Source: an uncultured Collinsella sp.
Lineage (GTDB): Bacteria > Actinomycetota > Coriobacteriia > Coriobacteriales > Coriobacteriaceae
DNA length: 10,971 nt
NCBI GenBank assembly: GCA_900541665.1
Contig: UQKV01000061.1
Span: 1-10,971 of the forward strand
Direction: 5' to 3'
The notes beneath the pieces were generated by a model. It had not been told where the DNA came from, searched no databases, and saw only the letters and a list, made by a program, of their open reading frames with translations. Positions 1 through 5,773 of the stretch are shown here, one piece after another (within the stretch, counting starts at the first letter, position 1; every line of letters starts with the position of its first letter). The translations under genes and the position numbers were made by a program.

Positions 1-140
1 CGCAGCTTAAGGGCGCGCTGTTCCTGGTGAGCGACGAGCACGGCGTGGTCCCCGCAGCCGAGGCCGACGCCGCCGAGGCCGACGCCGCGACGGTCGCCTT
101 CTTCGCCGAAGGCTACGAAAAGCTCCGTGCCCGTCGCTAA
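1..140 (+). CDS. 3' end of an unrecognised gene (partial)
   Basis: Frame 3 is open from the left edge to a TAA at 138-140 and encodes the last 45 residues of a protein, beginning QLKGALFLVSDEHG and ending YEKLRARR. The start and most of the protein lie outside the window, so I cannot name a family. The tail contains an exact tandem duplication of a 15-base unit (57-71 and 72-86) giving two AEADA repeats, which makes an Ala/acidic linker before a basic C-terminus. It has the high GC and codon use of the backbone genes. A hairpin follows 15 bases after the stop. Coding is supported only by the open frame, codon use and the position of the hairpin. Confidence 0.6.
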   Translation, partial: QLKGALFLVSDEHGVVPAAEADAAEADAATVAFFAEGYEKLRARR

Positions 141-155
141 ACGATTTTTCTGGGA

Positions 156-184
156 CGGGGATTAAAGAATCATTTTGGTCCCCG
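156..184 (+). terminator. Hairpin after the partial first gene, possible terminator
   Basis: A 12-bp stem pairs 156-167 (CGGGGATTAAAG) with 173-184 (TTTTGGTCCCCG) around a 5-base loop. It includes three G-U pairs. No T tract follows on the plus strand, so termination is uncertain. A second imperfect GC-rich hairpin lies at 193-226 (outer GCGAGTG with CGCTCGC, inner GGCG with CGCC). Together these fill most of the 183-base gap before the next gene. Confidence 0.4.
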
Positions 185-256
185 CCACCGCTGCGAGTGC
201 GAGGCGGACAAAACGCCCCCGCTCGCGAACAGTTCTGTCACCTGGCACCGCGCGAG

Positions 257-285
257 GCGTGTACCTGCGACGCCGTGGGCATAAT
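257..285 (+). promoter_or_regulatory. Possible promoter of the two-component operon
   Basis: A -10-like CATAAT lies at 280-285, about 39 bases before the response regulator start. The hexamer 17 bases upstream (257-262, GCGTGT) is a poor -35 match. This is the best candidate in the gap, but it is weak. Confidence 0.25.
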
Positions 286-323
286 GGTGTGGAAAGTACA
301 AGTTACGCGAAATGGGAGGACAC

Positions 324-995
324 ATGGCGCTGATTTATGTCGTTGAGGACGACGAGCCCATTCGTCGTGAGCTTATCGACATCCTTGCCCGCGCCGGGTT
401 TGAAATTGAGGCCTGCGAATCGTTTGAGCATGTCTCGCGCGATATTCTCGCCGCCGCGCCCGACCTGGTGCTGCTCGACCTCACGCTTCCCGTCAAGGAC
501 GGCCAGCATATCTGCCATGAGGTCCGTCGCGAATCCGAGGTCCCCATCATCGTTCTCACGTCGCGCACGACCGAGATCGACGAGGTCATGGCCATGACGC
601 TCGGCGCGGACGACTTTGTTCCCAAGCCCTACAGCGCGCGCGTGCTTGTGGCGCGCATCAACGCACTGCTGCGTCGCACCGCGGCGGCAGGCGAGCGCAG
701 TACACTTGTCCACAAGGGGCTGGAGCTCGACCTCGCCCGCTCAATGGTCACCAACACGCAAACCGGCACCAGCACCGAGCTCACCAAAAACGAACTGCGT
801 ATCCTCTCACTGCTTCTGAGTCGCGCGGGCAAGATCGTTTCGCGCTCGGCCATCATGCAGGACCTGTGGGACTCCGACGCCTTCGTGGACGACAATACGC
901 TCACCGTCAACATCAACCGCCTGCGCACCACGCTCGAAAAAATCGGCATCAAGGGGTATTTGACGACGCATCGCGGCCAAGGCTATTCGGTCTAG
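324..995 (+). CDS. OmpR/PhoB-family response regulator, BceR/GraR-like
   Basis: This is a 223-residue phosphorylation-controlled transcription factor. The receiver domain (about 2-115) has the acidic pocket EDD at 8-10, the phospho-acceptor Asp52 in LLDLTLP, the switch Thr79 and the conserved Lys101 in PKPY. The C-terminal winged helix (about 125-223) carries VDDNTLTVNINRLR and ends THRGQGYSV, which is characteristic of BceR/GraR-type regulators. I chose ATG 324 over the in-frame ATG at 312 because the GGAGG at 315-319 would lie inside a gene started at 312, and because MALIYVVEDDE is the usual family N-terminus. The kinase gene follows after 9 bases, so the two are one operon. Family members usually control ABC transporters for bacitracin or antimicrobial peptides. 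No such transporter is in view, so the target is unknown. Confidence 0.93.
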   Translation: MALIYVVEDDEPIRRELIDILARAGFEIEACESFEHVSRDILAAAPDLVLLDLTLPVKDGQHICHEVRRESEVPIIVLTSRTTEIDEVMAMTLGADDFVPKPYSARVLVARINALLRRTAAAGERSTLVHKGLELDLARSMVTNTQTGTSTELTKNELRILSLLLSRAGKIVSRSAIMQDLWDSDAFVDDNTLTVNINRLRTTLEKIGIKGYLTTHRGQGYSV

Positions 996-1004
996 GGGCC
1001 GGCT

Positions 1005-2048
1005 ATGTCGTTTGGCAAGTTCTTTAAAGACTCGCTGCTTCCCGTCGCCGTGTGGACGTGCGGCGTGCTGCTGAGCTGCTTTGTGCTGGCGGTCGCCGGT
1101 GCTTCGACATCTATTGTGGTCGTGGCGGTTGGTGTGTCCTTTATCTTTGGCATGCTGGGCGTCGTGATCGAGTATGCGCGCCGCCGCCGTTTTCTGCGCC
1201 AGCTGGAGCGCGCGGCAGAGGAGCTCGAGAGCCCCGCATGGGTGCAGGAGATGGTGCAATGCCCGACCTATGCCGAGGGCGAGCTCGAGTACGAGGTCTT
1301 GCGCCGGGTGGGCAAAGCCGCTTGCGACGAGGTTGCCGAAGGCCGGCGTCAGACCGATGACTATCGCGACTATATCGAGAGCTGGGTCCACGAGGCCAAA
1401 CTGCCCCTGGCGGCGGCTCATCTGATTTTGGAAAACCTGGATGGCAGCGAAGACGACCTGTCGCGCGTGGATGACCTGGGCCGTGAGCTGGCTCGCGTGG
1501 AGCGCTATATCGACCAGGCGCTCTACTATGCGCGCTCGGAAGTCGTGGAGCGCGACTACCTGATTCGCCGCTGGGATCTCAAGACCTTGGTGACGGGCGC
1601 GATTAAAGCCAACGCGCGCGAGCTCATCGCGGCACACGTGGCTCCGGTGTGCGAGAACCTCGACTTCGAGGTCTTTACCGACGAGAAGTGGCTCGAGTTT
1701 ATTCTGGGCCAGCTTATTCAGAACAGTATTAAATATGCGCGCGAGGACGGCGCGAAGATCGTGTTTTCGGGCGCGTTGCTGGACGAGGGCCTGGCGAGCG
1801 AACGCATCGAGCTCACTGTCGCGGACAACGGCTGCGGCGTGAGCGCGGCCGACCTGCCGCGCGTGTTCGAGAAGGGCTTTACCGGCGACAACGGCCGCAC
1901 CACCAAGCGCGCAACGGGCATCGGCCTCTACCTGGTGGCGCGCCTCTGCTCCAAGATGGGCATCGACGTCACCGCGGCATCCGAGCCCGGCAAAGGCTTT
2001 GTCGTCACGTTTGCCTTCTCGACCAACAAGTTTCAATACTTTGAGTAG
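1005..2048 (+). CDS. Intramembrane-sensing histidine kinase, BceS/GraS-like
   Basis: This 347-residue sensor kinase is the partner of the regulator just upstream. Two hydrophobic helices (about 11-32 and 36-55) are joined by almost no external loop, the layout of intramembrane-sensing kinases that sense through a partner ABC transporter. A basic stretch (YARRRRFLRQ) marks the cytoplasmic side. The H box is WVHEAKLPLAA with the phospho-acceptor His129. The catalytic domain has the N box with Asn240 (QLIQNSIKYA), the G1 box DNGCGV at 274-279, an F box around FEKGF (288-292) and the G2 box ATGIGLYL at 303-310, so the kinase looks intact. The start is ATG 1005, with AGGGG (994-998) overlapping the upstream stop as the ribosome site. 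The usual transporter partner is absent downstream, where a hipBA cassette lies instead. Confidence 0.92.
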   Translation: MSFGKFFKDSLLPVAVWTCGVLLSCFVLAVAGASTSIVVVAVGVSFIFGMLGVVIEYARRRRFLRQLERAAEELESPAWVQEMVQCPTYAEGELEYEVLRRVGKAACDEVAEGRRQTDDYRDYIESWVHEAKLPLAAAHLILENLDGSEDDLSRVDDLGRELARVERYIDQALYYARSEVVERDYLIRRWDLKTLVTGAIKANARELIAAHVAPVCENLDFEVFTDEKWLEFILGQLIQNSIKYAREDGAKIVFSGALLDEGLASERIELTVADNGCGVSAADLPRVFEKGFTGDNGRTTKRATGIGLYLVARLCSKMGIDVTAASEPGKGFVVTFAFSTNKFQYFE

Positions 2049-2090
2049 TCGTCGCGGTGTAACGTCCCGGAGCGTCATTCACGTTAAGAC

Positions 2091-2112
2091 AATTATCCCA
2101 AACGGGATAATT
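2091..2112. promoter_or_regulatory. hipBA operator O1 (perfect palindrome)
   Basis: Perfect 9-bp arms, AATTATCCC (2091-2099) and GGGATAATT (2104-2112), surround AAAC. The core TATCC-6-GGATA closely resembles the E. coli HipB operator TATCC-8-GGATA but has a shorter spacer. The site lies over the -35 region of the hipB promoter. It is probably bound by a HipB dimer for autorepression. Confidence 0.8.
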
Positions 2113-2125
2113 CCATCATGATGTG

Positions 2126-2155
2126 CTATGATTATCCCGTTTGGGATAATCATAG
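2126..2155. promoter_or_regulatory. hipBA operator O2 over the extended -10 promoter
   Basis: Perfect 13-bp arms (2126-2138 and 2143-2155) surround GTTT. The inner 20 bases (2131-2150) are the exact reverse complement of the core of O1, and the centres are 39 bp apart. An extended -10 element, TG-C-TATGAT with the hexamer at 2127-2132, lies inside the left arm, so a repressor bound here would block RNA polymerase. No good -35 is seen, which the extended -10 may offset. The right arm ends at the ribosome site AGGGG (2154-2158) of hipB. Confidence 0.8.
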
Positions 2156-2164
2156 GGGATTAGC

Positions 2165-2410
2165 ATGCAAGACTGGAATGAGCGAACGATTTTTGACCCA
2201 GCTGAACTCGGTGCATATTTGCGTGAGCGCCGGAAGAAGCTCGGTTATACTCAACGCGATGTGGCTGATTTCAACCAGTGCAGTTTGCGCTTTGTGAGCG
2301 AGCTTGAGCGTGGAAAGGCGGGTGCCAATCTTCGCCAAACCCTTCAAATCGCTAACAGCTTGGGGGTCGATTTGATCCTGAGGGAGAGGGGCGACGGCTC
2401 ATGGCATTAA
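2165..2410 (+). CDS. hipB: HipB-like antitoxin, helix-turn-helix repressor
   Basis: This 81-residue protein has a Cro/C1-type helix-turn-helix domain at about 13-72 (LGAYLRERRKKLGYTQRDVA, then SLRFVSELERGKAGANLRQTL). It ends in a hydrophobic beta strand (VDLILRERG), which in HipB-type proteins pairs across the dimer. It probably represses its own operon through the two palindromes just upstream and neutralises HipA by forming a complex with it. The E. coli protein is about the same size. ATG 2165 follows AGGGG by 6 bases. The stop codon overlaps the start of hipA by 10 bases, indicating coupled translation. Confidence 0.9.
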   Translation: MQDWNERTIFDPAELGAYLRERRKKLGYTQRDVADFNQCSLRFVSELERGKAGANLRQTLQIANSLGVDLILRERGDGSWH

Positions 2411-3690
2411 AGGTTTATCGTGAGTATCGGGGAACGTTTGAGCTGGTCGGAGAATTTGAGAGGGCCGACCCCGTAAACGAGACGTTTGCATATGATGAGG
2501 GATATCTTGAACGCGACGATGCTGCCGCACTCTCAGCTTCTCTTCCCTTGCGACATGAGCCATATGCCAGCAATGAGTTTTCGGCCTTCTTTTCGGGCAT
2601 GCTTCCCGAGGGCCCGGTTCGGCATGAGCTGTCGATGCGTTTTCAAATCCCCCAGTCAGACTATTTATCGATGCTCGAGCGTTTGGGCGATGAGTGCGTT
2701 GGTGCCTTGAGGTTTCTCGGCGATGAGAAATCGAGCTACGATCCGGGCTATCGTCCTCTGCAAGACGAGGATTTTGAGGCACTTTCTAAGGCGGAAGTGT
2801 TTGAGATTGCAAATGATATGCAGGATTCGAGGCTGTCGTTGGCGGGCGCTCAGTCTAAAACCGGTTGGTTTTTACCGCGCGGTAAAGATGCAAAAAAGGC
2901 CGGGTCGGGGGATTGGATGCTGCCGCTCGGCTCTGCCCCCTCGACTCACATAGTCAAGATTGCTTCAACTAAACATCCGGATTTGCCGTTCAACGAATTA
3001 ATTTGCATGACGGCAGCGTCTGCTGCTGGGCTTGAAATTGCCCGTTCAGAAGCTTCGGATACGATTCCTGGTGCGTTCTTTTCCGAGCGTTATGACAGAA
3101 TCTGGAGCAATGAGCCGCCGTCGATGAGCGGATTCGATGTGCCTCTGAGGCTGCATCAGGAGGATTTTTGCCAAGCGGTTGGCTGGCCTTCGTATATGAA
3201 ATACGAGACACGTCCCGATAGCTGCTATATGGCTCTTTGCGGCCGATTGATAAGAGAGCAATCGTCTAACGTAATTGCTGATACTCAAATGTTCGCTCGT
3301 CAGGTAATGGTCGATTATGCGTTGGGGAATTGCGACTCGCATCTCAAGAACCATTCGTTTCTTTATAGTCCGAGTTGGCGGGAAAAGAGGTTGGCCCCTG
3401 CATACGATATTGTTTGCACGACGATAATGGGATACGACCATAATCTTGGGATTGATATTGGGGATCACCGGGTGATCGATGGGGTGACTCCTGAAGATTT
3501 CGAATTCATGTCTCAAGATTTGCATCTGCCACTCAAGATGATCAAGAACATCGCGGCGGAAGTGGCTGAAGAGGTGTCTGCCCAGCTTGCAGAACTTGCC
3601 TCTGCAACCGGAGATTTGGGTCGGGTCGCTCTGAAAATTCAGACGGATTCCGTTGAGAGAATGAGGGTTCTGGAGCAATTCTCAGCCTAA
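2401..3690 (+). CDS. hipA: HipA-like serine/threonine kinase toxin
   Basis: This is a 429-residue protein kinase toxin of a type II toxin-antitoxin pair. In E. coli, HipA phosphorylates glutamyl-tRNA synthetase and induces growth arrest; the target here is unknown. Family landmarks occur in order: SASLPLRHEPY (45-55), FFSGMLPEGPVR (63-74), the Gly-rich loop LSLAGAQSKT (145-154), STHIVKIA (181-188), FFSERYDR (226-233), RLHQEDFCQAVG (250-261), the catalytic GNCDSHLKN (309-317) with Asp312 and Asn317, and APAYDIV (332-338) with metal-binding Asp336. Ser146 matches the autophosphorylated Ser150 of E. coli HipA. All catalytic residues are present and the length is normal (E. coli 440), so it appears functional. 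Base composition is visibly less GC-rich than in the flanking genes, suggesting acquisition. The gene ends 5 bases before a strong hairpin. Confidence 0.93.
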   Translation: MALKVYREYRGTFELVGEFERADPVNETFAYDEGYLERDDAAALSASLPLRHEPYASNEFSAFFSGMLPEGPVRHELSMRFQIPQSDYLSMLERLGDECVGALRFLGDEKSSYDPGYRPLQDEDFEALSKAEVFEIANDMQDSRLSLAGAQSKTGWFLPRGKDAKKAGSGDWMLPLGSAPSTHIVKIASTKHPDLPFNELICMTAASAAGLEIARSEASDTIPGAFFSERYDRIWSNEPPSMSGFDVPLRLHQEDFCQAVGWPSYMKYETRPDSCYMALCGRLIREQSSNVIADTQMFARQVMVDYALGNCDSHLKNHSFLYSPSWREKRLAPAYDIVCTTIMGYDHNLGIDIGDHRVIDGVTPEDFEFMSQDLHLPLKMIKNIAAEVAEEVSAQLAELASATGDLGRVALKIQTDSVERMRVLEQFSA

Positions 3691-3695
3691 AGCAA

Positions 3696-3727
3696 AGCGG
3701 GGCCACCGTAATGGTGGTCCCGCTCTT
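3696..3727. terminator. Bidirectional terminator between hipA and usp
   Basis: GCGGGGCCACC (3697-3707) pairs with GGTGGTCCCGC (3713-3723) around GTAAT, with one G-U pair and an extra A-T at 3696/3724. CTCTT follows on the plus strand and TTTGCTTT follows on the minus strand, so it suits both convergent genes. Confidence 0.75.
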
Positions 3728-3780
3728 GGAAGACTTGGGCACGTGGGCTTGCGCTCCGCGATGCGTTAGGCGTACGTTTG

Positions 3781-4218
3781 CTACTTCACGACCAAGATGT
3801 CGCAGTCGGTGTTGCGCAGCAGGAACGTCGAAATTGAACCCAGGAGTGCATACTTGATCGAGGACAGGCCACGAGCGCCGCAGAGCACCAGGTCGGGCTT
3901 GACCACGTCGAGCATCTCGTCTTTGAGCGTCTCGCGAATGCGGCCGGCGCGAATCATGACCTCGACCTCGGGAATGTCGGGATTGGCCTTGGCCTCTTCG
4001 AGCTGCTTGGCGATGGAGTTCTTAAATGCCTCCTCTAGGCCGTTGACCAGATCGACCGGATAGGAACCGGCGCTCTCGAGTGCCGTGGAATCGATAACGT
4101 GGCCGATAATCAGCTTGGCGCCGTTGTTCGCGGCGACCTTGATGGCGCGTGCGAGCACAAAATCCTGCTGCTCAGTACCGTCGAGTGAAACAAATACCTT
4201 GGTGTAGCCCTCGTTCAT
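3781..4218 (-). CDS. Universal stress protein, UspA family, ATP-binding type
   Basis: This 145-residue cytoplasmic protein is a single Usp domain. It opens with the beta strand KVFVSLDGTEQ (Asp13 at the nucleotide-site position) and carries the ATP-binding signature G-2-G-9-G-S in GARGLSSIKYALLGS near the C-terminus, then ends in the typical strand CDILVVK. This puts it in the ATP-binding (MJ0577-like) class rather than the non-binding UspA class. Such proteins bind ATP and affect survival under stress; the exact role is not predictable. The start is ATG at 4218-4216, preceded on its strand by AAGGAGG (4230-4224) with a 5-base spacer. It is divergent from uppP and convergent with hipA, so it is probably monocistronic. 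Confidence 0.92.
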   Translation of the reverse strand: MNEGYTKVFVSLDGTEQQDFVLARAIKVAANNGAKLIIGHVIDSTALESAGSYPVDLVNGLEEAFKNSIAKQLEEAKANPDIPEVEVMIRAGRIRETLKDEMLDVVKPDLVLCGARGLSSIKYALLGSISTFLLRNTDCDILVVK

Positions 4219-4465
4219 GGTTTCCTCCTTGGTCTATCGCACGGGCGTGGGGCTCGTGCATCGGGCGGGCGCGGATGCGTGGCCGCCGGACACTTTATCT
4301 TGTTGCAGTTATACCCAAGGATTTGGGTTTGACCGCTCGCAATTCTGTGAACGGGCGAGTTTTTTGGTAAGGGTAGGCGCAGGCGCGCCGCCAACGGTTG
4401 ATAATGGGACATCGCCCGCACCGTCCGCAGAACAATATCGGCGGGTGTCTAACGAGGGGGTCCCT
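4219..4465. other. Divergent intergenic region between usp and uppP
   Basis: These 247 bases contain the start signals of two divergent genes. A small inverted repeat, ACCCAA (4313-4318) with TTGGGT (4323-4328), lies near the middle and could be an operator. TATAAC on the minus strand (4314-4309) and GATAAT on the plus strand (4400-4405) are possible -10 elements, but neither has a convincing -35 at normal spacing. I see no small gene here. An open frame continues upstream of uppP through this region but has no coding support. Confidence 0.4.
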
Positions 4466-5440
4466 TTGGATATCATCGAGCTTCTAAAATCTGCCTTCAT
4501 GGGCCTGGTCGAGGGCATCACCGAATGGCTGCCTGTTTCGTCGACCGGTCACATGATCTTGGTGGACGAGTTCGTCAAGATGAACGTGGGCGAGACGTTC
4601 TGGAATATGTTCCTGGTCGTGATTCAGCTTGGCGCCATTTTGGCTGTCTGCGTCCTGTTCTTCTACGACCTCAACCCGTTTTCTCCCAGCAAGGGCAAGG
4701 AGGGTCGTCGCGACACCTGGGTACTGTGGGGCAAGATTGTGCTCGGCTGTATTCCCGCTGCGGCGATCGGTCTGCCGCTTAACGACTGGATGGAGGAGCA
4801 TTTCTATAATGCTCCCGTCGTGGCGCTGGCGCTCATTGTGTACGGCGTGCTGTTTATCGTGATCGAGAACTGGCGCGCGAACAAGCGCGACCAGGCTGCT
4901 CTTGCCGGTTCGTTTGGTTCGCGTGCCGTGGTGGCGGGCGGACGCCCCGCTGGTGCGCATTTTGCCACTCCCGCTGCGGCTGCCGCTTCAGACGATGACG
5001 ATAACCTGGACTTTGGCTCCATCACTACGCTCGAGGATCTGAGCTGGAAGACCGCGCTGGGTATCGGTTGCTTCCAAGTGCTTTCGCTGATTCCGGGCAC
5101 ATCGCGCTCCGGCTCCACGATCATCGGCGGCCTGCTGCTGGGCTGCACGCGCTCGGTGGCGTCTAAGTTCACGTTCTTCCTGGCCATTCCCGTCATGTTT
5201 GGTGCGAGTGCGCTCAAGCTGGTCAAGTACTTTATTAAGGGCGGCACGTTCGGCACCAACGAAATCGCCATCCTGGGCGTGGGCTGCGTCGTCGCCTTTG
5301 TGGTGTCGCTCATTGCCATCAAGTGGCTTATGGGCTTCGTGCGGCGTCACGACTTTAAGTGCTTCGGCGTCTACCGCATCATCCTGGGCATCGTGGTTCT
5401 CGCGTACTTCTTTGTCCTGGAGCCGATGCTCGGCCTCTAA
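4466..5440 (+). CDS. uppP: Undecaprenyl-diphosphate phosphatase (UppP/BacA)
   Basis: This 324-residue integral membrane enzyme removes one phosphate from undecaprenyl pyrophosphate, recycling the lipid carrier for peptidoglycan and other wall polymers; high dosage gives bacitracin resistance. Motif 1 is EGITEWLPVSSTGH (16-29), containing Glu16, Glu20, Ser26 and His29. Motif 2 is PGTSRSGST (210-218) with Arg214. Hydrophobic segments follow to the C-terminus. I chose the TTG at 4466 because GAGGGGG (4454-4460) sits 5 bases upstream and MDIIELLKSAFMGLVEGI is the usual family N-terminus. A GTG at 4445 is possible but lacks a ribosome site. The protein is longer than the about 273 residues of E. 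coli, mainly because of a loop at 144-184 rich in Ala and Gly with DDDDNLD. A strong terminator follows, so it is probably a single-gene unit. Confidence 0.93.
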   Translation: MDIIELLKSAFMGLVEGITEWLPVSSTGHMILVDEFVKMNVGETFWNMFLVVIQLGAILAVCVLFFYDLNPFSPSKGKEGRRDTWVLWGKIVLGCIPAAAIGLPLNDWMEEHFYNAPVVALALIVYGVLFIVIENWRANKRDQAALAGSFGSRAVVAGGRPAGAHFATPAAAAASDDDDNLDFGSITTLEDLSWKTALGIGCFQVLSLIPGTSRSGSTIIGGLLLGCTRSVASKFTFFLAIPVMFGASALKLVKYFIKGGTFGTNEIAILGVGCVVAFVVSLIAIKWLMGFVRRHDFKCFGVYRIILGIVVLAYFFVLEPMLGL

Positions 5441-5484
5441 CTTAGTTGACGCTGCGCGACGGCCAGGGCGACAACTTGTCATTC

Positions 5485-5526
5485 AAAGGGGGTGGCATGA
5501 CCAAAAGGTCTATGCCGCCCTCTTTT
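5485..5526 (+). terminator. Rho-independent terminator of uppP
   Basis: AAAGGGGGTGGCAT (5485-5498) pairs with ATGCCGCCCTCTTT (5512-5525), including two G-U pairs. A small internal bulge follows (G against CT), then ACC pairs with GGT around an AAAA loop. A TTTT tract (5523-5526) ends the structure, 45 bases after the uppP stop. Confidence 0.85.
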
Positions 5527-5601
5527 CATGCCAATTTGTTCGCCCTGGCCGCCGCTCGCTACCGTGGCCATGACATCGGCGGTTCCGTGATTGTCAATAG
5601 A

Positions 5602-5634
5602 TTGGTGCAAAGCAACCTGACCCCATTGCGCCAA
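5602..5634. repeat. Inverted repeat in the uppP-pcrA gap
   Basis: TTGGTGCAA (5602-5610) pairs with TTGCGCCAA (5626-5634) with one G-U pair and a 15-base loop. It is about 50 bases upstream of the putative pcrA promoter and could be an operator or a 5' structure. The remainder of the 333-base gap (5441-5773) holds only the uppP terminator and the promoter; no gene is supported. Confidence 0.35.
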
Positions 5635-5681
5635 ATCCGCTGGGGCGGGTCTGACGGTGGCGCACGGAGTCGTGGTGTGAT

Positions 5682-5712
5682 TTGCGTCGGTGTCCGCGCG
5701 GCTCGGTATACT
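5682..5712 (+). promoter_or_regulatory. Probable pcrA promoter
   Basis: TATACT at 5707-5712 is a good -10 hexamer. TTGCGT at 5682-5687 is a plausible -35 at a long 19-base spacing. Transcription from here would begin near 5719 and give a leader of about 55 bases, supporting the ATG at 5774 rather than any upstream start. Confidence 0.5.
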
Positions 5713-5773
5713 GGTACGGCTCAAACTATGGCGCTGCCCGCAGGCGCGCCGTCCGTCAGATGAGGAGTCGCCC

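Noticed and set aside
807..2078. A long open frame on the minus strand (423 codons) opposite the two-component operon
   Set aside because: It covers the antisense of two genes with complete family motifs, its composition is a by-product of GC-rich codon use, and it shows no ribosome site or recognisable domain.
2091..2155. The two hip palindromes as a CRISPR array or as a terminator for the kinase gene
   Set aside because: There are only two units, they overlap a promoter immediately before hipB, no T tract follows, and they match HipB half-sites.
4217..4465. In-frame upstream extension of uppP of 83 codons
   Set aside because: It runs through the divergent intergenic region, shows no coding character and would add a non-family N-terminus. 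The TTG at 4466 has a strong ribosome site and the family start.
5446..5763. A 105-codon plus-strand open frame in the uppP-pcrA gap
   Set aside because: It spans the uppP terminator and the pcrA promoter and has no clear ribosome site or recognisable motif.
5690..5773. In-frame upstream extension of pcrA of 28 codons
   Set aside because: The TATACT promoter element lies within it and the ATG at 5774 has its own GAGGAG site.
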